Shown here in pieces: positions 35,322 to 47,200 of a stretch of DNA of 64,000 nt. The position numbers and the translations under genes are program-made. The notes under the pieces are model-generated. The model was not told the origin of the DNA and did not search any database. It saw only the letters and a list, made by a program, of their open reading frames with translations. Positions within the stretch are counted from its first letter, which is position 1, and each line of letters begins with the position of its first letter. The stretch is taken from contig CM074190.1 of the NCBI GenBank assembly GCA_037179385.1, forward strand, positions 7,961,784 through 8,025,783, given 5' to 3'. The DNA is from Holothuria scabra. Lineage: Eukaryota > Echinodermata > Holothuroidea > Aspidochirotida > Holothuriidae.

Positions 35322-36689
35322 TTATTGTTTAACACTTAACTGATCAAACTCATATGTATGCTGCGAAGAAGCTTCATCTTTTCATCCGTCTGCGCTGCAA
35401 CACTGTACGTCATGGAAATTGCATATCTGATGAGCAACAAATGATCATTAATGTTTGGGTTGGATATACTTTCAATTTTTGCATCCATTGGAAGTCTCTT
35501 CGAGAAAATTCAAAAGGTTATACGATGGTTTTATTGGTTAATCTCTCATTTGAGGAAATGTTGTTTCTACATGTCCACATACCTGCACGCAAAATCCTTC
35601 ATGGGCTGTTGTAGATCCAAAAAGACTCATACCCCTGTTTTAAGAGTCACTTAAACAGTATGTTCTCGAGAATAAATTCATTGATGTACCATTGAATGGT
35701 AACTTGCTGATCAATAGCATCATAACCACAGTCTCAGGAACGAATTATTCCCTCATTTAAATTCCTATTGAGCTTTATCCCACCTTCATTATCAGGATTT
35801 ATTCTTATTTCATTTTAGAAGGTCAGCAAAACGTGCCTGCCTGTAAGCCTCGGAATGTTGAAAGACCCAGAAGCATGAAACATTTGAAAATAGCTCATCT
35901 AGGCATGCGGTACTAATAAGGCTTTTAAATTCATTGCCAGCAATTTAGAGGCATTTTTAACAAAACGAAATTCTCCTGGCGGGACGCACCGTTTTCGTTG
36001 TCTCAAAGCGGATGTCGAAAGGTCCATTCTTGGCCTTAGTTTATTACACGACCCCACAAACAAGTTTATTTCGAAGGATAACCTTACGTTAGTTTACAGT
36101 ACCATTTCATCCAATGATATGGGTAAAAATTATCTGGTAGAACTATCTTTCTTACCATTTCGCAATTTTTCCATTTTTTTTTATTGCAGTGAGATTTTTT
36201 TTTGCATATGAAAGCTCGGCAAAACAACGAATGCTTCTGTTCTTTACAAACCTAGACATGCCATATCCAGCTGTCTGGGGATCACGATCTTTCCAAATTT
36301 CCATGTACGTTCCGTGCCAGCTAAGACAGTCCTCTGGGCAACCACTACTTCGCACGTTCCCCACCCCCTCCCAAAGTTATTTAACAACCGTACACAATTT
36401 TCGAAGCCGTGCTTCTTCCCTAGTATACAACGAAACTATGTGCCAGAGGGTTTGCTAGTAGTAGCTTAGATGTTAGTGGAGTCAGGAGAAAGCTCAAGAT
36501 GAGATAATGCCCCAATGAGGCCATTACTGATTGTGTTAAGCTTCTTTAGAAGTCAAGTTAGTCCTGTGGCTTTATGTTCTGAATCGGAGCGGGCTCCCCC
36601 CCCCCCCCCTTTTTATGATGCACACTTTGACATCGTCAATGCCACGGCCAGAGAGACTTATTTTTTTATATACTTTACCAATAAAAGGA

Positions 36690-37345
36690 CTTCCTCATAA
36701 TGAGTTTGTCAGTCTGGTGCAGTAGTAAACGTATATTTTGACCAATTTTCAGTCGCAAGGCGTCCTTCTCAGGCAACGAACAGGGCTGCAATGTGTTTAA
36801 AACTCATGCAACTAAAACGGAGAAAACCAACACAAAGAGTGAAAGGCCTAGAAAATTAAAACCTGAAAGCTTAACCTAAAATCCTCAGAATGCAGACAAA
36901 ACAAACCAATGACCCCAAAAGCGCCCAAAGAGAACTAAAATCCTATGTAACAAAAGGTTTAAATACCAAACCGTCAGCAACAAGAAACAAAACTAAGGAA
37001 GACCCCAATAAAAAGAGGGAGAAGGAAGAAGCACAAAATAAAACAGGTCAATTCAAACAATGTTTGTCAAAAAACAAGTAAAAAGAGAAAAACACGGAAA
37101 GTTAGAAAAAAAATATAATAGAAAAAACACAAATAAGCAAAACAGTAACAAAACCAAATAAAAAAACACACACATTAAAACTCAAAAGCCCAACCTAAAA
37201 CAAAACGAAGCGAGGGAAATTCAAAGGAGTTTCCTGAAAAGCTTATTTTGACAATAAAAACTACCATCCATGTTAAGTCCATTTGGGGTTACTGTTTCCA
37301 GGTCCAAATCCATTGCCTCTCCTTGGTAATGAGTAATTTATCTAA
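36690..37345 (-). mobile_element. Penelope-like element 3' remnant
   Basis: On the minus strand one frame reads REALDKLLITKERQWIW, and after a frameshift the next reads LETVTPNGLNMDGSF, then a stop near 37230. K/R-E-R-x-W-I followed by L-x-T-x-x-P-x-G-L-N is the usual end of Penelope-like and related endonuclease-bearing retroelement proteins. Downstream on the same strand is a long T-rich, A-poor untranslated stretch (37230-36800) and then CCTGAGAAGGACGCCTTGCG, the kind of CCTGA-AGAAGG stem found near Penelope 3' ends. The upstream protein is missing. The family call is by motif and layout only. Confidence 0.5.
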
Positions 37346-37364
37346 GGCCTCCCTATAGGTTAAA

Positions 37365-37590
37365 GCTTCTCGGCCTTTTGCAAGGCTAAGATCATGTGTA
37401 GTATCTGTTCTTTTGATCCAGTCTAGAATAGGCCCAAACATGACAAACCAATGATGTAAATGGTCCGAGGGCCGTGAGTTTGGTCGCGTATTGTCCTCCA
37501 GTTGGCGTAATAGCTTCTTCATGAAGCAGTGAAAGTTTTGGTTTCGTCAAACGGCCCTTTGCCAGAGGGTTGGGAGAACTAAAGAAAAAA
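37365..37590 (+). repeat. U2 snRNA-headed SINE-like repeat, copy 1
   Basis: Bases from 37365 match the 5' domain of U2 snRNA: GCTTCTCGGCCTTTTG, then GGCTAAGATC, GTGTAGTATCTGTTCTT, including the branch-site recognition element. The match stops near 37412. The next 175 bases are not U2 but are shared at roughly 80 percent with the copy at 57926-58150 (minus strand), including ACCAATGATG, GTAATAGCTTCTTC and AACGGCCCTTTGCCAGAGGG. It ends in an A-rich tail (AAAGAAAAAATAAAA). No canonical Sm site or U2 3' stem loops. It is unlikely to be a functional U2 gene. Confidence 0.7.
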
Positions 37591-37623
37591 TAAAACATGA
37601 TCAAACTGACCAACAATGTGAAT

Positions 37624-37637
37624 CTATGACGTCATAG
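37624..37637. promoter_or_regulatory. Perfect 14-bp palindrome with a CRE/ATF core
   Basis: CTATGACGTCATAG is a perfect palindrome containing TGACGTCA, the CREB/ATF consensus. It lies about 400 bases upstream of the first candidate ATG of gene 2. No transcription start is known, so a role is only a suggestion. Confidence 0.3.
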
Positions 37638-38032
37638 CACACCTGGTTTGCTTCAAGTTCACTGTTGACAGAAAATATGTCAACGTCAATCACCAGTATC
37701 TTTCTGAACATAGGAAACAAATGATAATACCACTAGGTTTCTTAAAATATTTTCTGCTTTAATATATTAAGCATGCATAACTTTGATTCTAAACTTTTCT
37801 TTTAAGCTAGATTGTAGGAAGAAGCATTTTCATCTAATAATAAAACGATAGGTGCATAAATTTCGACACGGTTACATCTTTAGGGAAGTTAACGGTCATA
37901 TCACCCTTGCCTTTGATTTCAAAACCATAAACACGCTTTTATATAGATAAAATGGTAGGTTCTATGTAAACATGTTCACACATATTTTCTTAATACATAC
38001 TTTTTGTATTCTTTTTTTATGGGGCCAATTGA

Positions 38033-38251
38033 ATGGCAGGTGCTATTGTAAAGTTGCACTTTTTAGTAGCCGCAAGTATGGACGTATTGCCGGAGTGCCA
38101 TTTTTCAACTAGCGTCGTGCATAAAGGTTTGAGAAAAAATGACGCCCAACACGAATTTGAAATCAGGGAGCATGCAAAGAAACGTATTGTAGAATATAAA
38201 CCACCGGAATGGGCAAAAAGCTTGCGGGGGGCTCCTTCGTTCAAAATAGAG
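38033..38251 (+). CDS. Copy 2 exon 1 (residues 1-73)
   Basis: The frame is closed by TGA just before ATG 38033. A second ATG at 38078 has better initiation context, and acceptor-like tttttag at 38066 could make it the real start. Encodes GLRKNDAQHEFEIREHAKK and PPEWAKSLRGAPSFKIE, aligning with exon 1 of copy 1 from HKG/HIG onward. The region before that is unrelated between the copies. Donor gtaagt. Confidence 0.75.
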
Positions 38252-41200
38252 GTAAGTTTGGCAGAAGTCCATGACTAGATGTTGTGGCAAAATATTAACG
38301 ATTTAGACAATAAAAAAAATGTAACCCGTATTTTCTCATTTTTCAATTTTATCTTGTTTGAAGAATGAATCTATATTCGCTGGCCATAAAGAATACCCTT
38401 GTTTCTGTCAAATTCCATAAATAAATGCTAATGTATGGATGTACAACTCAACAAAGTCCAGTTACATACACTGCACAATTTGGTCACTAATATCAATAAT
38501 TTGTAAACAGCTAGTATAATGCCTGTCCAACTTTATTTTGCTGCTAATCAATGTTATTCACATCCCAGTGGCGAAAAGCCTCGATCGTGTTTTGGTTCTT
38601 TAGTGCAAGCTGCTCATGTAGCCTGATAAGATCATGCAAAACAGCCTACCTTGTTATTATTCACCTCTTCTTTCTCAGCTCAGCAACAAGAATACTCCTA
38701 TACAGAGATGGTTTTTGCCTGGTGTCCCAGATGACTTTGAGATTTATATAAAAAGGGATGATCTCACAGGATGCAGCTTGTCTGGAAATAAGGTACAGAT
38801 AAGCACGTTAACACTTTTGAATAGGAATCTCAGACTCCTTATTTGAATACGCGCTCCCATTATACTAACCCGAGAGAGACTGACTAAACCCAGCAATGTC
38901 AATTCAGTCATGTGACAATAGCATATAGGCGTCAATATCTACTCAAAAAGTGGGTGTGAAATGGCTACTTTTGTCAACGGGCGCATTTCCAAAAAGTAGG
39001 GGTGTCTCCCAAATCGATGTCCATGGACAAAAACCTCTCACTCATACCTGTTTGTATCTAGGGATGTAGAATTACTCCTTGGGTTACATTCTGCTTGGAG
39101 TAGTTATGTTCAAGACACATTTACAGAGTAAGCGGAAGATCCCCCTCCCTACCTTCATAGACGTTGCCAGTGATACAAAATTGAAATTTTAGCTTTAAAG
39201 AAGAAGGACCCAAATAAAGTCTAATTTATTTTTCTGGAGGTGTATTTGGCAGGTTAGATAATGTGAACATTACATTCATTCCTTCGGAGGTTCATTAAAG
39301 GTAAATTGGACGCCTTTTGCAAGAGAATGCTACTTCCTAATCTATTTTGTGGCGACTGTCTTTTTGACTTAAAGATCGAAACGAATTAAAAATTTTCATT
39401 CATTTTACTCTCATTTGTGATTATGTGCTACAATTTAACAGTCTAAAATAAATAGTGCTACCGAATTTAACGTTTTTGTAAGCACTTATGCCTCCATTTT
39501 GCAAAAATGTTTAGATGCAAAACATGCGTTTCTTCTTTCTAAACATTTTGTTTTTAAACATGTTTAATCGCTAAGCATGTACTGTTAAAAAATTGTTTAG
39601 AAATTAAACGTTTTAAAAAAGAGAGGGACAAAAGAAGTGTCTATCTTTTTCATAGAGAAGAAAAATATTTACATCTCACAAGTTTATCTCCATAAATGTA
39701 CAGCATTCTCTGTTGAACGAAATATAAATAAAAACAAAAAACAAGCTTTTCCCTACTTGCTGCCAGGATCAGTTTAGAATAATGCATTGATTAGTATACA
39801 CATACAAGTCTATTGTGTAACTGCAAAGAAATATTACTACCAAAATAAGAGCAGACTACAAATGATCATTAACTGATTCAGACCCATGACCTCACAAGTT
39901 TGATTTCATCATACGATCCTTTGCGAGAATACTAGTGTAACTTGTCTGGCACTTTTTTTGTCTGAGTCGAAACTTGACAAATTTGGTTTATATGAGAAAG
40001 AAATGAATTCGTTAGAGGATTTTTTTCTTACCAAGAAATCATGTCTTTTAAACAATGTGTTTCTTACTAACATACCTAGCCTATCTGTATTTATTGTTTC
40101 ATTTTACATGAGTCCAGGTAAGAAAGCTGGAGTTCTTATTAGCAGATGCTCTTCAGAAAGATTGTGATTCCCTCATAGGGTGTGGTGCCATCCAGTCAAA
40201 TTGCTGCCGATCTTTGAATGCCGCCGGGAAGGAGCTAGGTTTTACAAACCATCTCATATTAAGAACAAAATCAGCGGTAGGTAACACTCTTTATTATGAA
40301 ATGGTTCATTTTGGAACATGTGGTTAAAAATGTATGTTGTTCTCAACCTAAAATTTTGAAAAGAGCTTGTACTGTTGTAACAGATATGGATCATCTTAAG
40401 TTCTTTTGATATCAAACTCTAAAATTGGAACCTACTACCGTTGTGCGTGATGCTCCACATAAGCAATCGAGTAACTGAAGAAAACAAGCAACTGAGTCAC
40501 AACTGGGACAAATGCCGTGGCCGGCTTGGCTTGAACCAATAGGTTGGGATCTGGGCCGTATAACCCCATCTAACTGTAACTAACTTTTGATAACGAACGA
40601 AATATGACAAACAGAAAGTTACACTTTGTTCCTAAAGAACAGCAAGTGTAAATGCATTTGAAGGTAGTCTTGATCAAGATGCTCTAAAATTTGACCAATG
40701 CACTTTATGCTCTAACAATGAAGGGGGAGGTATATGTCAACTGGACTGTATTTCTCTGTCTCTCTCTAGTATTAGCCGAGGGTAGACAAGAAAATCTCGG
40801 ATAACTGGTAGACAAGAAAATCTCGGATAACTGCTGGCTTACCGTACACAATGTAGCCCCAAATTGTCCATCATGCCTAAAACTCGATCTAACTATTAAT
40901 GATTCCACATATCAAATTAAGGGAAGGGTCAGCAATCGTAAGGGCAGCGCGGGCAGAAGAGTTTCACTGAGCTTTCACTCATTTTGAGTGAAAGCGCACA
41001 AAAATTGTGTAATTTGGTTACAGCCATCGTCAACACTGTTAGCATTTGAGGCATATTAACCATTGAATTCCGCTGATAATCTTATAAGTAGGTTAGCACA
41101 TGCCCTAATTAGTTGTAACTTGGAGAAGCTAAGTCTCACCAGAAAGTGCAACATTATGAAAGCTGGCTGAAAGCACAGACCATTCCGAATTAGAATTTGC

Positions 41201-44200
41201 CGTGTATTAACGAATGAAAGCTTAGTTTCATGTATCGCAAAAAAGTGAATAAGTCCCATTTACTCTCAAGTTGCTTTTTGCATGGAGCAAAGCATTCATG
41301 TTTTAAAATAATTCTTGCTGAGCACTCTCTGGAGATTGTTGCACATAGTAAAAAGGTTTTTAATTCCCATTCTATTATGGGCGAACCAGTGGTCAGTTTA
41401 TTGGAGGGTGGAAAGTCTCCAATGTAAAAACAAAAGAGCAATAACTTTCCCTTTTGACATTTAAGTGTTCTTTTAAGTGTTCCTCAAGTCTAGCATTATA
41501 ACAATATAGAGGTTGCAAAATGATTTTTTATTCAACTCCATTGGCGTAGCTTGATCAATTGATGAGATGTTAAAATTTATTCACTGAAAACAAATATTCC
41601 ATTGCCCAATAATTAGTTATTTTCTTATTGTACAACTCACTTAACCCTGCTTGTTTCCCTTTAAAATTAAAAATAAAATAAAAATGTTTATATGATCTTG
41701 TTTTCTTGCATAGTATGTTGTGCAGAGAGGGCTTGTTCAAACAAATCACCCAGTAATTGTAAGATAGATATCACATAATGGCACATTGTGTATTATAAAA
41801 ACAAACAAAAAATTCAAAGCATGTAATTTGAGCCCGTGCAAAAATGACATCACAAATAATTACCCGCCGTACCATTCTAAACTTGGTGAATAAACTTCAA
41901 CATTCCAAATATCAGTTCAAGGTTGTCTTGTTAAGATAGGAGATGGACTGTTTAAATTCATTTTCACTTCATAATATTACACTTTAATCATCATTGGTAC
42001 ATTTCTAACATCAACTTGAAACTCAAATCAACGATTAAATTTTTGAAGTCTTATAAACTTGGTAATGTGTCTTGGTTAAGATGCCATTCATTTTTTTACG
42101 TTTCAGAACATGGAAGAAATTCCCATGAAGGGGAATTCTTATTTGAATCAACTCCTAGGAGCTCACATCTACCTCGTTCCAGAGACAGCTTTATACTACA
42201 AAGACATTCATCCGAGAATGGTAACTTTAGCGGAACATCTCAGGTAATGAAGTGTGTCATCATATGAGTTAAATCTAATTTGCAAGTTTTTAAGAGTTTT
42301 CGCAGAAGAAAAATGAGAGAGCAGGCCACAAAGGATTGTAGTAAGTCAAAAACAATAGCCCGTGCCTGAGGGAAGATCCAGAAGGAGCATCTCTATAAAT
42401 TAAAGGACTTTCCGCACACAAAATTCATTAACTTAAAAATATGCAGAAAATTTTTTTTCTTTGAGAAGGTGGAAAATGTATCCTTATTGCATATACCGTT
42501 CAGAAGCTCTTTTCGGTGGCTTCGCTAAGAGCATCAATTTAACAGGCTCCTTTAACCTGGAGAACTTTTTCCAATTCAGCTCACCTTTTTAACTAACCAA
42601 GTAATCATTTAGATTGTGCGCCCTCTCAGAGGTAAGATTTCTGAAAAATTTACTTAAATTCATTTCTTTCCATATTATTAAAGCACCAGCGAGTTAGCAG
42701 ATTTCTGTAGCTCTTTCGTATTTCAATTTGGTATATAGGTTATTTTACAAACCCGTGGTTTTTTTACTTTCCCTGTAATTTGGGCAAAAATAGATTTGAT
42801 CGTTGCTTTTAAAATCAAAATGCGTGACGTTCACCTCAGCTGTAGCCTATGGACCATGCCATGGATGATAACAGACAACGTCCGCAGCAAGCAGTTGATA
42901 CATTGCAGAAAAGAGGTCGACCTTCAGGTGGCGAATAGTTTTATAACATGATTCCTGGTGAAAAGGTGTCAATCAATTACAAGAGATAAGGTAGCCTTCT
43001 CAGAAAATAAAAAAATGAATAAATAAATTAAGTAGTTGGATTTAGGTAAAAATCCATGGATGGAACATTCCTCCCGAGTTTTTTCTTTAGAAAACAAACT
43101 GAGTAATTTTTCGACTTAACAACAACATATTTAAACTAGTGAACAATATCCTTCCACAGAAAACATTGTAACATATCTCCATATATTGTGCCAATTGGAG
43201 GAACCTGTCCAGAAGGACTGTTTGGACACATTGAATGTTTTGATGAACTTATTAGGCAGGTAAGAGTCTTGAATGATTATTGCAATAACAACTTCCTTGG
43301 AACTGTTTGAAAATTAAGATCCTCAATAAAATACAGGAAAATCAATTTTCATTGCTTACCTACACCTTCATAAATTGGGCGAGCTAAGCCGTTAACCATA
43401 CGCGCCGAAGGCAGAAGCATGGGGTCTTTCTTGACTATTCTTACCATAAGGACCATCCTGAGTGTATTTTGGGGCAATAATATGGAAATGCAGAGTTACG
43501 CAGAGTTACAATTGATTGAAAAAGTTAAGTTTAAAAAAATGCACCTGCATTTAAACTAGCAGAATGGCATTTGCCCTAGCACGTTTTTGTTGTTTGTGGT
43601 TTTGCTCCCCCCCCCCCATTTAGGTTTATCCTTTACTCTATGGTAACTTTTTGTAACGTCACACTCAGTAACTTCTATAAAATACAAAGCCGTAAAATAC
43701 AAAATCGTACATACATATGCATACATGCATACATGTCAGTATTATACTGCGTAGGAAGGCAGGGTATCTAAGTAAATAGAATTAAAAAGTGTTTGTAGAG
43801 ATGGTGTACCTTAATGCATAACGGGAAGGTAAAATAAACCAAACATGATGAATATTTCCATATTTCTTGTACCCTTTCTCTTTTATTTCAGGGGGCTTTA
43901 CAGGAATATTCGGAATTGGTATTGGCAATAGGTAGTGGGGGGTCGGCGGCAGGTTTTGGTATTGGTAATTACTTTAACGGAAGCAAACTAAGGTAATTAT
44001 GTCTTGTTTGTTTTAATGCAATCTGAAGTGAATAGAATGTGAGAAGTAAAATCTGTCACCTAAAGTTGAACCAAAATGGCAGCTAGGCCTAACGTAAAAT
44101 CATGAAAAACTTCTTTGCCCAAGCTCTTAAAAAACATTTCTTCAGCCATGAAAATCCTTAAGGTCAACTTTGTAACTTTTTACTTATAGAATGGCGTTGA

Positions 44201-47200
44201 TAGAGCTTGATTGATAAAACCGGGTTATTGTCTCATAACATGGAAGAACCACTGCACATCCATTTCATTCTAAATGAAAGACAGAATTTGTCAGGAGGGA
44301 GTTGACCACTGTTGTGCCTATACAAAAGAACGTCTAACTGGTAATTGTAGTGGTCCTTTAGAGTTAGAATATTATAATGGTGAAAAAATGGAAGAGAATG
44401 AGTGTATGGTGAAGCTTTTGATATAGTTCGCACAGCCCGCTTTTGAAGAATAAAAAGCTTGTCTGTATATGTTGGCAAGGCATTACCCCATAATAAAATA
44501 CTATAAGTAAGGTGTGGTAAAATTAATGCATTTTAGATAGTTAATAAGGAACAACTAGGAATATAATGTTTTAGTCTATTCATAACACCGACGATTTTAG
44601 AAACGGATTTAGTAACGTTGTGAATGTGATCCTGCCATGTAAGTTTATTATCAATTGTAACCCCTAAAAACTTAGTAGAATTTTCACTACTTATAATGGT
44701 GTTCTTAAAATTTATAGTAAAACGTGCAGTGTCACCTTTCATATTATTAAAAACCAATAATTTAGTTTTAGTTATATTTAAAGATAACTTGTTTGACACT
44801 AACCATTCAGAAACATTTTTTAACTCTGAAGATACAACTTGGAGGGCTCGATTGACATCAGGATTATGATAATAAACAGTTGTGTCATCGGCAAATAATA
44901 TAAACTTCAGTAATCCTGACGACTTATACATATCATTGATATATAATATAAAAAGAAGAGGTCCCAGTATCGAACCATGCGGAACGCCGATATTAATATT
45001 ATTAAGATTAGAGTCCTTCCCTTTAAAACGGACAAATTGTTTACGATTAGAAAGATAACTTTTAAGCCAATTAAATGCCACACCCCGCATTCCATATCTG
45101 TACAATTTGTTCAATAAAATTTCATGATTTATAGTATCAAAAGCTTTAGATAAATCGATAAATAAGGCCACGGTGCTGACTCTATTATCTAAATTACACA
45201 CTATATCATCAACAAACTTTAAAGCAGCCATATATGTGGAGTGATCCTTCCGAAATCCATACTGCCCGGAATATAATAGGTTATTCTTATTTATAAAAGC
45301 TGATAATCTATTGTATGTAAGTCTTTCAAAAGTTTTAGAAATAGCAGGCAGAACTGAAACAGGGCGGTAATTAGATACACTTTCAGCTCCACCAGATTTA
45401 TAAATTGGAATGACCTTTGCAATTTTAAGTTCATTCGGGAAAACACCTTCAGAAAAAGATAAATTCAAAATATGAGTAAGAGGGTCAAATAATATGGCCA
45501 TGTATCTGTTTTGAAATATCATTGATAAGGCCATCATACCCTGGGGATATTTTTTGTAGATATTTTGAGATTGTTGTTAGAATATAGAAGCCATCTTCCA
45601 TTTATTAATGCAAGATGATTGTCCACTTGTGCCATCAGTACATCGTGACTTCGGAAATGTTTTAGACGTTGCTCAGGATGAGTAATTTCCATGGTAAAAA
45701 ATAGGTATTGAATATTCCAAGCTCCCCTTACTAGAATGATCCCATTAGTTGTTTTCGTTTATCCACTGTAGACATAACCTTCTTGCTGTAATGCTACATT
45801 CCTTGCACTTGACAAGAAAGTCATATCTCCAAATGAAATAAATCCATAAAAATCGATAAAAAAGGATCAATAAACCGTCGTCACCTCATATTTAATCAAA
45901 ACGTCTCTCGGATTGCATTCCGCTGTTTACGAAATGCTTACCATAAAAAGTCACTAAATCAATAAGAACTGTTTAAAGGTTTTAATATACAGCTACAGCT
46001 TAAAGGGCCAGACCTCTCACCCCAAACTGCAGTTCTTGTAGGGGGGTACCAAAGCTCTCAATTGGCTCAGCTCTTTGATTGATACCTAATTCAAAGAATG
46101 CAGAATGCCAAACATATATTACACAGCATGAACTGTACTGAGAATGTTCGATGATGCACATTGAGCTTTTCTATATACTCACCCTGAAGAAATAAGCTAA
46201 GATTGTATCCGAACGAAGATGAATTTCAGACAATTGTGGGAGGGACTTAAGTAAGAAGTTAGGAGAATTGGTTCTGTTTGGGGTGAGAGAATCGGGCCTT
46301 TAAAATATTTTGTAATGTAAAACTCGCAGCAGAATTTATATGCAGTATAAAAGTCTGCACGCAGTTTCAATATCGCGGTTGTATTCTTTCCTGAGTCGAA
46401 ACCTTCTAACATTGAACAATCATAATCAACTTTCTAAACTTGTTAGAAAGTTGATTGCAATGCAAGCAAGCAGTGATGTTTATTTAGAATCTAGATTAAT
46501 GTTAAGATTTGTAATGCACAATGCAACAATGATTCTTTGCAAAGTAGTTAATAATGCCAGGGAGCCAATACAGCTCCCTGCTAATACTAATGACAAAACT
46601 ATATTCAGCGTCTGAATATTTTCATACTTTTCATTAATTTTATACTGGTACCTCTATTTAATAGAATACATGCCATGGCTGTTTGCGATGACGCGGAATT
46701 TTTCCACGGCGAAATCAACGCTTTGCTCAAGAAAATAGGTCTACAGGAAAACAGAAAGTCTTCTGTTGTACACTCAGAAGATTTGATAAACATTGTAGAA
46801 GGGGTCAAAGGTCATGGTTATGGTGACATATCTCGTGAAGAGCTGGGTGAGTCATCTGAATAGTTGAAAGTTGCGCCAAAAATGACGTCATTAAGTTACC
46901 GGTACGACGATACGGTAAGAATACCGATGTACCGTAGTTCAATTTGTTAACAGAAACTGATGGGCCACTAATCCCTTCTTTTAGAAGGGATTAGTGGCCC
47001 TTTGGATGCGCAACGTTAATCCCATAACTTCAGTGGGTCCATGAATTCGAGTAATATTCAAGGTATGGTGGTTTAGACTCAAGTGATTACCATGATCCTG
47101 ATATTTTTCGTCTAACAAGTCCTCTCAATTACCGTACTCATCTATCGCTGTACTTTTTTAATTCGTTTTGTGAAACGAAGGCCTACAAAAATTGTCTACT

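Noticed and set aside
37365..37411. Functional U2 snRNA gene
   Set aside because: Only the first 45 or so bases match U2. The Sm site and 3' stem loops are missing, and the same non-U2 body is present in the second copy.
38033..38278. 81-codon frame as an independent small gene
   Set aside because: It is exon 1 of gene 2 read eight codons into intron 1.
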